A DNA stretch of 9,636 bases from the NCBI GenBank assembly GCA_964522515.1, contig CAZFWC010000024.1, forward strand, positions 1 to 9,636, read 5' to 3'. This document shows, piece by piece, positions 1 through 5,981 of the stretch (the stretch's first letter is position 1; each line of letters opens with the position of its first letter). Made by a program: the position numbers and the translations under genes. The notes beneath the pieces were generated by a model, which was not told where the DNA came from, did not search any database, and worked only from the letters and a program-made list of their open reading frames with translations. This DNA is from CAYNCE01 sp964522515. GTDB lineage: Bacteria > Patescibacteriota > Patescibacteriia > UBA2196.

Positions 1-50
1 ATTACCTTGCCAAGGTAGAGATGGCGGTTCGATTCCGCTCACCCGCTCCA
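1..50 (+). tRNA. tRNA-Gly(GCC), 5' part cut off by the window edge
   Basis: Only the 3' part is present, from the anticodon stem onward. The anticodon loop TTGCCAA (7-13) carries GCC at 9-11 and is closed by a TTACC/GGTAG stem. The T arm has the loop TTCGATT, and the 3' acceptor strand CACCCGC is followed by discriminator T and an encoded CCA (48-50). This matches bacterial tRNA-Gly(GCC), whose 5' acceptor strand would be GCGGGTG. It lies about 470 bp upstream of the glycyl-tRNA synthetase gene. Confidence 0.93.
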
Positions 51-72
51 GTTTTTATTAATATTATTTTTT

Positions 73-154
73 GCCCGGGTGGCGGAATTGGTAGACGCGC
101 AGGACTTAAAATCCTGTTCTTTCGGGAGTGCGGGTTCGATTCCCGCCTCGGGCA
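73..154 (+). tRNA. tRNA-Leu(UAA)
   Basis: This is a complete class II tRNA. The acceptor strands are GCCCGGG (73-79) and CTCGGGC (147-153), with one G-T wobble and discriminator A154. The anticodon stem CAGGA/TCCTG encloses CTTAAAA, with anticodon TAA at 107-109, reading UUA and UUG. A long variable arm (about 117-129) and a GGTTCGATTCC T arm are typical of tRNA-Leu. The 3' CCA is not encoded (TTA follows), so the transcript needs CCA-adding enzyme, unlike the neighbouring tRNA-Gly. Confidence 0.96.
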
Positions 155-156
155 TT

Positions 157-190
157 AAAAATTGTCGATTTTGTCGGCAATTTTTATTTG
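157..190 (+). terminator. Rho-independent terminator of the tRNA operon
   Basis: AAAAATTGTCG (157-167) pairs with CGGCAATTTTT (175-185), an 11-bp stem with one G-T pair around the 7-nt loop ATTTTGT. The T-rich 3' arm continues as TTTTTATTT. It sits 3 nt after tRNA-Leu and separates the tRNAs from the protein genes. Confidence 0.8.
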
Positions 191-227
191 CTTAAAATAA
201 ATAAATATTATAGAATTAAAATATAAT
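188..227 (+). promoter_or_regulatory. Candidate promoter for the 89-aa gene / glyS run
   Basis: TTGCTT (188-193) and TAGAAT (211-216) are 17 bp apart. A perfect TATAAT also occurs at 222-227 but has no good -35 partner and would leave only about a 10-nt leader. The surrounding DNA is almost pure A/T, so chance matches are likely. The location, just after a terminator and before the first gene of a run, is the main support. Confidence 0.35.
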
Positions 228-243
228 AATTAATTTAAAAAAT

Positions 244-513
244 ATGATAAAAACAGAATTGGAACCCAAACTTATTATTTCTTCTGTTGAAGAAGCAGTA
301 AATATTTTTTTAGATTCAGAACAAGAAAATAGAATGCAAGAGTTGGTAGATTATTTAAAAAACAATCCAGATGATTTGTATGAATTTTGTTTACAGTTAC
401 CAGAAGCATTTATAAAAACAGATGAACAAAAAAAAATTTTTAAGAATATGGATAAAACAGGTATTGTAGAATTAGCAAGAATTCTAAAATTTTTATTAAA
501 AGAAAAAGAATAA
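244..513 (+). CDS. Unrecognised small acidic protein, 89 aa
   Basis: I do not recognise this protein. It is Glu/Lys-rich, soluble and probably mostly helical, with an amphipathic stretch at residues 14-40 (EEAVNIFLDS onward) and a hydrophobic-basic C-terminal helix at about 72-89 ending in KEKE. There is no signal peptide, membrane segment or cysteine cluster; its single Cys is residue 49. It is the first gene after the tRNA terminator, 8 nt upstream of the glyS start, so it is probably co-transcribed with glyS. No SD precedes the ATG. A run of nine A's at about 428-436 lies inside the frame, but the frame stays open through it. Codon use and base composition match the neighbours, so I consider it a real gene of unknown function. 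Confidence 0.7.
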   Translation: MIKTELEPKLIISSVEEAVNIFLDSEQENRMQELVDYLKNNPDDLYEFCLQLPEAFIKTDEQKKIFKNMDKTGIVELARILKFLLKEKE

Positions 514-521
514 TTTTTAAT

Positions 522-1865
522 ATGCTAAATCAAAAAAATAATAAAATGGAAAAAATTGTTTCTTTGTGCAAACGAAGGGGTTTTGTTTTTCCGTCTTCAG
601 AAATTTACGGGGGACTTCGTTCGTGTTGGGATTATGGTCCTTTGGGGGTTGAGCTTAAAAATAATGTTAAAAAAGCTTGGTGGAAAGAAATTGTGCAAAA
701 AAGACAAGATGTTGTTGGTTTAGATAGCGCGATTTTAAGTCCAAAAATTGTTTGGGAAGCTTCAGGTCATTTAGAAAGTTTTACAGATCCGTTAGTAGAA
801 TGCAAAAAATGTAAAAAAAGATTTCGCGAAGATCAATTAGAAAAAAAAGAGTGTCCAGAATGTAAGGGAGAATTAGGCGAAGCAAAACAATTTAATTTAT
901 TAATGAAAACAAATTTGGGAGTTGTAGAAGGGAAACAAGATGAAGCATTTATGCGAGGGGAAACTTGTCAAGGAATTTATTTAAATTATTTAAATGTAAA
1001 AGATTCAATGCGAAAAAAAATTCCATTTGGAATCGCGCAAATTGGTAAAGCGTTTCGAAATGAAATCACACCTGGTAATTTTATTTTTCGCACTCGTGAG
1101 TTTGAACAAATGGAAATGCAATATTTTGTAAATCCAAAAAACGCTAATAAGTTTTATAATGAATGGAAAAAATGGACAATGAATTGGTACAAAAAATTTA
1201 TAAATCAAAAAGAAAATATTCGTTGGCGTGAACATAAAAAAAATGAGTTAGCTCACTACGCAAAAGAAGCTTGGGATATTGAATACAAAACTCCGTTTGG
1301 CGGGTGGAATGAATTTGCAGGAGTTCACAATCGTGGTGATTGGGATTTATCACGGCACGGAAAATTTAGTGGTAAAGATATGAATTATATTGATGAAAAT
1401 AAAGAGAAATTTATTCCTTGGGTTCAAGAAGTTTCAATGGGAGTTGACAGAGCTGTTTTAATGTTTTTAATTGACGCTTACACAGAAGTAGAAACTCGCA
1501 GTGGTGAAGATAAAGCTAAACACGAGAAAGAAATTGTTTTAAAATTAAATAAAAAATTAGCGCCAGTGAAAATTGCTATTTTCCCGCTTTTAAGAAATAA
1601 AGAAAAATTAGTAAAAAAAGCGCAAGAAATTTATAATAATTTAAAAATAAAATATAATTGTGAATTTGATGACAATGGAAATATTGGCAAACGCTACCGT
1701 AGGCAAGATGAAATTGGTACACCATATTGTGTAACAGTTGATTTTGAAACTTTGGAAAAAGATAATTCAGTAACAGTAAGAGATAGAGACACAATGAAAC
1801 AGGAAAGAGTGAAAATTGATGAATTAGAAAAATATTTTTCTAAAGTATTGTCAGAAAATTTATGA
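522..1865 (+). CDS. glyS: Glycyl-tRNA synthetase, dimeric (single-chain) type
   Basis: Class II aminoacyl-tRNA synthetase that charges tRNA-Gly with glycine in the cytoplasm; 447 aa, the short alpha2 form rather than the GlyQ/GlyS tetramer. The N-terminal family signature CKRRGFVFPSSEIYGG (residues 17-31) is followed by YGPLGVELKNN. A four-cysteine zinc ribbon lies at C94, C97, C111 and C114. Motif 2 is FRNEITPGN with RTREFEQMEM (179-199), motif 3 is EVSMGVDRAVL (303-313), and the HGTP anticodon-binding domain runs from about 348 to the end (AIFPLLRNKE, GKRYRRQDEIGTPY). The insertions of larger homologues are short. The start at 522 is used here; Met9 (546) is an equally plausible start because conserved sequence begins only after it, and neither has an SD. 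The TGA stop overlaps the next gene's ATG (ATGA). Confidence 0.97.
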   Translation: MLNQKNNKMEKIVSLCKRRGFVFPSSEIYGGLRSCWDYGPLGVELKNNVKKAWWKEIVQKRQDVVGLDSAILSPKIVWEASGHLESFTDPLVECKKCKKRFREDQLEKKECPECKGELGEAKQFNLLMKTNLGVVEGKQDEAFMRGETCQGIYLNYLNVKDSMRKKIPFGIAQIGKAFRNEITPGNFIFRTREFEQMEMQYFVNPKNANKFYNEWKKWTMNWYKKFINQKENIRWREHKKNELAHYAKEAWDIEYKTPFGGWNEFAGVHNRGDWDLSRHGKFSGKDMNYIDENKEKFIPWVQEVSMGVDRAVLMFLIDAYTEVETRSGEDKAKHEKEIVLKLNKKLAPVKIAIFPLLRNKEKLVKKAQEIYNNLKIKYNCEFDDNGNIGKRYRRQDEIGTPYCVTVDFETLEKDNSVTVRDRDTMKQERVKIDELEKYFSKVLSENL

Positions 1866-2224
1866 ATCCAAATATTACATCAATAATTAAAAAACTTGTT
1901 GAAGAAAATCCATTGTCTTTGGCAACTATTAATTCACAAGGGAAACCATATATTATTGCGGTTGCATATTGTAAAGTAAAAGAAAATAAAATTATTATTA
2001 CTGATAATTTTATGAAAAGTACAGTTAAGAATATCCAAAATAATCCCTGCGTTGCTGTTGTTGTTTGGGATGAAAAGTGGAACGGTTACCAATTTTTAGG
2101 TAAAGCTAAATATTATAAAAAAGGAAAGTGGGTAGATTTTGTTAAAGGATTAAAAGAAAATAAAAAAATGTCAACAAAAGGATCAATAGTAGTCAATATT
2201 GACAAAATTATAAAGTCAAAATAA
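1862..2224 (+). CDS. PNPOx-like FMN-binding split-barrel protein, 120 aa
   Basis: Small protein of the pyridoxamine 5'-phosphate oxidase-like split-barrel superfamily. Visible hallmarks are the first beta-strand pair LATINSQGKPYIIAVAY (20-36), then IIITDNFMKSTVKNIQNNP (44-62), the usual strand / 'x-K-T-x-x-N-i-x-x-N-P' segment near the flavin phosphate, then VAVVVWD (64-70) and a strand YQFLGKAKYY (76-85). Members bind FMN, F420 or haem; the ligand and reaction cannot be read from this sequence, and true PdxH activity is unlikely at this length. Its ATG overlaps the glyS stop (ATGA), implying translational coupling; there is no SD. The C-terminus is short and basic. It is followed by a spacer holding a palindromic repeat. 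Confidence 0.85.
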   Translation: MNPNITSIIKKLVEENPLSLATINSQGKPYIIAVAYCKVKENKIIITDNFMKSTVKNIQNNPCVAVVVWDEKWNGYQFLGKAKYYKKGKWVDFVKGLKENKKMSTKGSIVVNIDKIIKSK

Positions 2225-2235
2225 TTTTCAGAAAC

Positions 2236-2310
2236 AGATCCTTCACTCCTAAAAAATCCTAAAAAGTCGTTCCCACCTTCGCCAAGGCTACGGCGGACAG
2301 GCAGGATGAC
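2236..2310. repeat. Dispersed GC-rich repeat, type A copy 1 (intergenic)
   Basis: This GC-richer block fills most of the 98-nt gap between the PNPOx-like gene and the M16 protease gene. Its 27-nt core (2276-2302) runs from CCTTCGCC to the 16-mer GCTACGGCGGACAGGC and matches the copy in tatD (8672-8698) at 25 of 27 positions. The 16-mer also recurs at 8048-8063. The outer ends ATCCT (2238-2242) and AGGAT (2303-2307) are complementary. Internal ACTCCTAAAAAATCCTAAAAAG is a short AT-rich direct repeat (TCCTAAAAA twice). The copy looks degenerate, as no long stem survives. Confidence 0.75.
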
Positions 2311-2322
2311 ATTTTTAAAATT

Positions 2323-3588
2323 ATGACTAAATACAAACTAAAAAATAAATTACAAGTTATTTTAACTCCGCAAAAGGAAACTAAAGCTGTGACTGTTTTA
2401 GTTTTGGTTGGAGTTGGTTCTAGATACGAAACAAAAGCTGTTGCAGGCATTTCGCATTTTATTGAACATATGATGTTTAAAGGAACAAAAAAAAGACCAA
2501 ACACTTTAATTTTATCGCAAGAATTAGATAAAGTTGGCGCGGAATTTAATGCAACAACTACAAAAGATAACACAAGTTATTATATAAAAGTTAATTCAGA
2601 ACATCTTGAATTAGCTTTAGATATGTTGTCTGATATGATTTTTAATTCAAAATTAGAACCAGAAGAAATTGAAAGAGAAAAAGGAACAATTGTTGAAGAA
2701 ATAAATATGTATGAAGATAATCCTTTAATAAGTTTAGGATTTTTATTAGAGGAAGTTGTTTTTAAAGGGAATACATTAAGCAAAGATGAGGGTGGAACTA
2801 AAAAATCAGTTCGAGAAACTACTAGAAAAAAGATGCTAGATTTTAAAAATAAACATTATTTTTTAAAAAATATGGTAATTAGTGCTGCTGGTAATTTTAA
2901 AGAAAATGAAATCAAAAAATTAATTAATAAATATTTTAACTATAATAACGAAAATATATTAAAAATTAATTTTAATAAATTTAAATCAAAACAAACAAAA
3001 CCTCAAATTAATTTAAAATATAAAAAAACAGAACAGATTCATTTAGCTTTTGGATTTCTAGGACCAAGTTACACAGATAAAGATTTTATTACAGCTAATA
3101 TTTTGTCAGTTATTTTGGGTGGATCAATGAGCTCTAGATTGTTTATAAATATTAGAGAAAGACATGGGTTGTGTTATCATATTGGTTCTGGTTTAAGCGT
3201 TTATCAAGATACTGGGAATTTAAGTATTCGCGCTGGTCTTGATAAAAATAGAATTAAAAAAGCAATTGAATTAATTTTAAATGAGCTTAGAGAAATAAAA
3301 AATAAAGGTATTACAAAACAAGAATTAAATAAAGCAAAAGAATATATTAAAGGAAAAATGATTTTAAATTTAGAAGATTCTTCTTCTGTTGCAGAATGGT
3401 ACGGACGGCAACAATTATTAATTGGTGAAACAAAAACTCCAGAACAAAAAATTGCGGAAATTATGAAAGTATCAAAATCAGATGTTGACCAAGTTGCTAA
3501 AAAAATGTTTCAAACAAAAAATATCAATTTAGCTTTGATTGGACCATTTAAAGATAAAAATAAATTTTTAAAATTATTAAAAATATAA
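2323..3588 (+). CDS. M16 family zinc metallopeptidase (processing-peptidase-like), 421 aa
   Basis: Pitrilysin-type (M16B) zinc protease, the size of a single mitochondrial-processing-peptidase-like subunit; such proteins usually act as dimers on peptides or signal fragments. The inverted zinc motif is HFIEH (H45, E48, H49), with the distal zinc-ligand glutamate in GTIVEEINMYEDNP (E125 or E126, the expected 76-77 residues downstream). The first domain is about 1-190. The second domain carries GGSMSSRLF (266-274) and the R/Y substrate motif RERHGLCY (278-285), so one chain contains both the catalytic and the substrate-binding half. No signal peptide is seen, suggesting a cytoplasmic enzyme. No SD precedes the ATG; the nearest AGGA is 16 nt upstream, at the end of the repeat. 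It lies 26 nt upstream of the next gene. Confidence 0.95.
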   Translation: MTKYKLKNKLQVILTPQKETKAVTVLVLVGVGSRYETKAVAGISHFIEHMMFKGTKKRPNTLILSQELDKVGAEFNATTTKDNTSYYIKVNSEHLELALDMLSDMIFNSKLEPEEIEREKGTIVEEINMYEDNPLISLGFLLEEVVFKGNTLSKDEGGTKKSVRETTRKKMLDFKNKHYFLKNMVISAAGNFKENEIKKLINKYFNYNNENILKINFNKFKSKQTKPQINLKYKKTEQIHLAFGFLGPSYTDKDFITANILSVILGGSMSSRLFINIRERHGLCYHIGSGLSVYQDTGNLSIRAGLDKNRIKKAIELILNELREIKNKGITKQELNKAKEYIKGKMILNLEDSSSVAEWYGRQQLLIGETKTPEQKIAEIMKVSKSDVDQVAKKMFQTKNINLALIGPFKDKNKFLKLLKI

Positions 3589-3614
3589 ATATTTAAAAAT
3601 TAAACCCTAAAAAT

Positions 3615-4643
3615 ATGTCAACTCAAAATTTATCACTTTCTTACTCCTCAATTTTTAAAGTAATAATTGTTCTTTTGTCTCTGTATTTTATTTATTTAAC
3701 AAGAGAAGTTTTTGTTATTCTTTTTTTAGCAGTTATTTTATCGGCTGCTTTTGATCCGTGGGTAAATTATTTGCAAAAGCATAAAATCCCGCGCACACTT
3801 TCTATTTTAACAATTTATTTAGTTTTGCTAAGCATTTTAAGTTTAGTTGTGATATTAATGGTGCCGCCAGTTGCTGAACAAATTGGTCAGTTTGCTAAAA
3901 ATTTACCTGTTTTTTATGAACGATTAACTTTGGAATTTTCTTCTGAAAATGTAATTGTTAATCAACAAACAGCTTTATATAAAACTTTGCAAACTTTAAG
4001 CAGTAATTTAGGGCAAACAACTAAAAGTGTTTTTTCAACAATCACTGGAATTTTTGGCGGTCTTGTTTCTTTTTTTGCTGTTTTAGTAATTGTTTTTTAT
4101 ATTACTGTTGAAAAAAATATTTTAAAAAATTTTTTCTTTATTTTTATTCCAGAACACAAGAGAAATTATGTTGGCGAATTAATTGATGAGATGAAAAAGA
4201 AAATGGGAATGTGGTTGCGCGGGCAATTAACTTTATCTTTGATTGTTGGAATTTTAACTTATTTAGGTTTAACAATTTTAGGAGTTAAATACGCTTTGCT
4301 TTTAGCTTTGATTGCTGGTCTTTTTGAAATTGTGCCTTTTGTTGGTCCTTTACTTTCAGCAGTGCCAGCTATTTTAATTGGATTTTCAGATTCTTTAACA
4401 AAAGTTTTTTTGATTATTATTTTATATATTGTGATTCAACAATTAGAAAATAATTTGATTGTGCCAAAAGTAATGCAAAAAGCAGTTGGTTTAAATCCAA
4501 TTATTGTTATTGTTTCGGTTTTAATCGGAGCGAAATTGTTTGGAATAATTGGAGCTTTGATTGCTGTTCCAATTGCCGCTGTGATTGATGTATATTTAGA
4601 TAATGTTTTCCCGCATTATAATAAATCATTAGAAAATAAATAA
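3615..4643 (+). CDS. AI-2E family membrane protein (PerM/TqsA-like), 342 aa
   Basis: Integral membrane protein of the AI-2E family (formerly UPF0118). Hydrophobic segments lie at about 13-28, 31-46, 61-84, 141-164, 204-225, two within 228-258, 262-276, and 293-327 (probably two). The family's conserved C-terminal half is clear: WLRGQLTLSLIVG (200-212), FEIVPFVGPLLSAVPA (237-252), QQLENNLIVPKVM (275-287) and GLNPIIVI...GALIAVPIAA (292-322). A hydrophilic loop at 85-140 separates TM3 and TM4, as usual. Family members include the AI-2 exporter TqsA and Na+/H+ antiporter-like proteins; which substrate applies here is unknown, and the AI-2 name should not be read as evidence of quorum sensing. It starts 26 nt after the protease gene and ends 3 nt before rsmI; no SD is present. 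Confidence 0.93.
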   Translation: MSTQNLSLSYSSIFKVIIVLLSLYFIYLTREVFVILFLAVILSAAFDPWVNYLQKHKIPRTLSILTIYLVLLSILSLVVILMVPPVAEQIGQFAKNLPVFYERLTLEFSSENVIVNQQTALYKTLQTLSSNLGQTTKSVFSTITGIFGGLVSFFAVLVIVFYITVEKNILKNFFFIFIPEHKRNYVGELIDEMKKKMGMWLRGQLTLSLIVGILTYLGLTILGVKYALLLALIAGLFEIVPFVGPLLSAVPAILIGFSDSLTKVFLIIILYIVIQQLENNLIVPKVMQKAVGLNPIIVIVSVLIGAKLFGIIGALIAVPIAAVIDVYLDNVFPHYNKSLENK

Positions 4644-4646
4644 TTT

Positions 4647-5390
4647 ATGTTTTATATTGTAGCTACGCCAATTGGAAATTTAGAAGATTTTTCGTTTCGC
4701 GCTTTAAAAATTTTAAAACAGGTAGATTATATTTTTTGTGAAGACACAAGAGTAACAAGAAAACTTTTAGATCATTATGAAATTAAAAATAAAAAATTAG
4801 AAATTTACCACCAACATTCAAATGAAAAAAAAGTTAAGCAGTTAATTGAAATAATAAAAAATAATAGTGTTGCTTTGGTAACTGACGCTGGAACACCAGG
4901 AATTTCTGACCCGGGAAATAAATTAATTAAAGAGCTTACCCGCCTACGCTCCTCAGAATCTAATTTACGCTCCGGCGGGCAAGCTCTTGTGTTGTCAAAT
5001 CAAATTGAAATTGTGCCAGTACCTGGTGTTTCAGCAGTAACAACAGCTCTTTCAATTTCCGGGTTGCCAGCAGATAAATTTATTTTTTTAGGTTTTGTTC
5101 CGCATAAAAAACAAAGACAAAAATTTTTACAACAAGTTTTAGACGTAAAAACAACAGTGGTTTTTTATGAATCAAAGTATAGAATTATAAAGACTTTAGA
5201 ACAATTAAATACACTGATACAACGCGGATTAAACTCTGACGAAGACAGATGCGAGGAAAAAAGTTTTGTGGTTTGTCGCGAATTAACTAAAAAATTTGAA
5301 ACAATTTACCGCGGGAATATTAATGAAGTTTTAGAGCAGGTTAAGAATGATGTGATAAAAGGGGAATATGTTGTGGTTGCTTCAAAATAA
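4647..5390 (+). CDS. rsmI: 16S rRNA (cytidine-1402 2'-O)-methyltransferase
   Basis: Tetrapyrrole-methylase-fold enzyme that uses SAM to 2'-O-methylate C1402 in the 16S rRNA decoding centre. Visible motifs are YIVATPIGNLED (3-14), CEDTRVTRKLL (31-41), ALVTDAGTPGISDPG (76-90), VPGVSAVTTALSISGLP (125-141), GFVPHKK (149-155), VFYESKYRI (172-180) and RELTKKFE (211-218). The chain ends at KGEYVVVASK, 247 aa in all, so the C-terminal extension of roughly 30-40 residues in 270-290-aa homologues is missing. Between SDPGNKLI and EIVPVPG, where homologues have only a few residues, sits an extra segment (about 96-118) encoded by a 59-bp palindromic element. A second non-family stretch lies at about 190-206. 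All core motifs survive, so the enzyme is probably active. The stop codon abuts the terminator of the opposing rpsU operon. Confidence 0.95.
   Translation: MFYIVATPIGNLEDFSFRALKILKQVDYIFCEDTRVTRKLLDHYEIKNKKLEIYHQHSNEKKVKQLIEIIKNNSVALVTDAGTPGISDPGNKLIKELTRLRSSESNLRSGGQALVLSNQIEIVPVPGVSAVTTALSISGLPADKFIFLGFVPHKKQRQKFLQQVLDVKTTVVFYESKYRIIKTLEQLNTLIQRGLNSDEDRCEEKSFVVCRELTKKFETIYRGNINEVLEQVKNDVIKGEYVVVASK
4930..4988. repeat. Palindromic element type B, inserted in frame in rsmI
   Basis: The two 15-nt arms (4930-4944 and 4974-4988) pair at 14 of 15 positions, the one mismatch being A4938/C4980: AAGAGCTT.CCCGCC against GGCGGG.AAGCTCTT. The 29-nt loop begins and ends with the same octamer TACGCTCC (4945-4952 and 4966-4973). 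The element is about 54 % G+C inside a far more AT-rich gene. It encodes extra residues around TRLRSSESNLRSGGQ without breaking the frame. Confidence 0.85.
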
Positions 5391-5414
5391 AAAAGCCCAC
5401 CAAATTGGAGGGCT
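5389..5414 (-). terminator. Rho-independent terminator of the rpsU operon
   Basis: Read leftward, AGCCC (5414-5410) pairs with GGGCT (5398-5394), with two further G-C pairs inside past an A-A mismatch. A T-rich tail follows, TTTTTATTTT after the stem. On the plus strand the same hairpin is preceded by A's and lacks a U tract, so it serves the leftward operon. The tail overlaps the rsmI stop codon. Confidence 0.7.
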
Positions 5415-5437
5415 AAATAATTAGATTTTTGAACTTT

Positions 5438-5620
5438 TTATTTTGTTTTTTGAATTTCCGTTTCAGCTTCTTCTAAAATACTTTTGTATTTTTTAATTAT
5501 TTTCAAAGCTGCGTCTTTTAAATCTTGCTTTGAAAATACTTTGACAATTGTTTGTAGTCCATTAGAAAAAGGCAAAAAATTTATAGCTAATTTGTGAATA
5601 AGTTCTTCTAAATCTTTCAT
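5438..5620 (-). CDS. Unrecognised 60-aa protein downstream of rpsU
   Basis: I do not recognise this protein. It is Lys/Glu-rich and predicted mostly helical: MKDLEELIHKLAINFLPF, then QDLKDAALKIIKKYKSIL and a charged tail EEAETEIQKTK. There is no membrane segment, cysteine or catalytic motif. The start is fixed at ATG 5620-5618 by a strong SD, GGGAGGT at 5633-5627, 6 nt upstream. An in-frame GTG at 5635 would put the SD inside the coding sequence and is rejected. It lies 33 nt downstream of rpsU on the same strand and before their shared terminator, so it forms a two-gene operon with a ribosomal protein. That context, together with size and charge, would suit a ribosome-associated factor, but this is inference only. 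Confidence 0.7.
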   Translation of the reverse strand: MKDLEELIHKLAINFLPFSNGLQTIVKVFSKQDLKDAALKIIKKYKSILEEAETEIQKTK

Positions 5621-5626
5621 TCTTTT

Positions 5627-5633
5627 ACCTCCC
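5627..5633 (-). promoter_or_regulatory. Strong SD of the 60-aa gene
   Basis: GGGAGGT on the minus strand, with 6 nt (AAAAGA) before ATG 5620-5618. It decides the start, because an upstream in-frame GTG (5635-5633) overlaps the SD itself. Confidence 0.85.
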
Positions 5634-5653
5634 ACTTTTTTTTAATTATTTTA

Positions 5654-5854
5654 TTATAATTTTAAAATTCTGTCTTGTCTCCTTTTTCCAATATATTTTT
5701 TTCTTTTCTTTTTCGCGGTGTTAGGTAAAAAGTGAGCATTTTTTCGTGAGATTTTTCTTATTTGTGCTTTTCTGACTAAATCATTAAATCTTTGTAGTTC
5801 GTCATCAAAGTTTTTGTCTTGTCTCACTTTCATTCCGACTTTTGAAGTTGGCAT
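5654..5854 (-). CDS. rpsU: 30S ribosomal protein bS21
   Basis: 66 aa, very basic. bS21 binds the 16S rRNA platform close to the anti-SD and helps initiation. The layout fits the family: a short N-terminal strand KVGMKVRQDKNFDDELQRFN (5-24; family pattern V-x-x-x-E-x-(F/L)-x-x-A-L-R-R-F), a helix DLVRKAQIRKISRKNAHF, and the Lys/Arg-rich tail KKKRKKYIGKRRQDRI (48-63). Sequence identity to well-known bS21 is modest, as usual in CPR genomes, so the call rests on length, charge pattern and the RF-x-x-x-x-x-K-A segment. The start is set by SD GGGAGG at 5866-5861, 6 nt upstream of the ATG. Transcription comes from the promoter at 5935-5907, with a leader of about 45 nt. It is divergent from metG. 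Confidence 0.8.
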   Translation of the reverse strand: MPTSKVGMKVRQDKNFDDELQRFNDLVRKAQIRKISRKNAHFLPNTAKKKRKKYIGKRRQDRILKL

Positions 5855-5860
5855 TTTATT

Positions 5861-5866
5861 CCTCCC
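5861..5866 (-). promoter_or_regulatory. Strong SD of rpsU
   Basis: Minus-strand GGGAGG followed by AATAAA and ATG. It is notable because most rightward genes in the window have no recognisable SD. Confidence 0.85.
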
Positions 5867-5906
5867 TAAATTTAAATGTGAAATGTTAAATATTAGAACT
5901 AAATTT

Positions 5907-5935
5907 ATCGTAAATTATTATTAAAAAAATGTCAA
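5907..5935 (-). promoter_or_regulatory. Sigma-70-type promoter of the rpsU operon
   Basis: On the minus strand a perfect -35 TTGACA (5935-5930) and a -10 TACGAT (5912-5907; 4 of 6 to TATAAT) are separated by exactly 17 bp. The expected start near 5900 gives a leader of about 45 nt ending in the rpsU SD. Confidence 0.75.
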
Positions 5936-5981
5936 ATAATTATTCGCAGGATTAGCTTGAATTAGAATTATTTGCAATTTT

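Noticed and set aside
428..436. Programmed slippage at A9 runs, here and in metG near 6326
   Set aside because: Both genes are already full-length without a frame change, and such runs are expected in DNA this AT-rich.
522..1865. UGA recoded as glycine, as in Gracilibacteria and SR1
   Set aside because: None of the conserved genes contains an in-frame TGA, and the glyS TGA sits at the expected end of the protein, overlapping the next start codon.
2259..2573. Leftward open frame across the start of the M16 gene
   Set aside because: It runs antisense to a gene with clear HFIEH and downstream motifs, has no SD or recognisable domain, and overlaps the repeat. The other antisense frames (1005-1235, 1576-1794, 2580-2783, 5995-6216, 8808-9038, 8852-9040) are shadows of the same kind.
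3615..4643. Quorum-sensing export by the AI-2E family protein
   Set aside because: The family name is historical and members have different substrates; there is no luxS or related gene in the window.
5621..5635. Upstream in-frame GTG start giving a 65-aa version of the small leftward protein
   Set aside because: It would make the GGGAGGT SD part of the coding sequence; the ATG at 5620-5618 is correctly spaced from that SD.
5936..5981. A firm promoter for metG
   Set aside because: Only TAGAAT (5963-5968) with no recognisable -35 is visible; too weak in this AT-rich DNA to annotate on its own.
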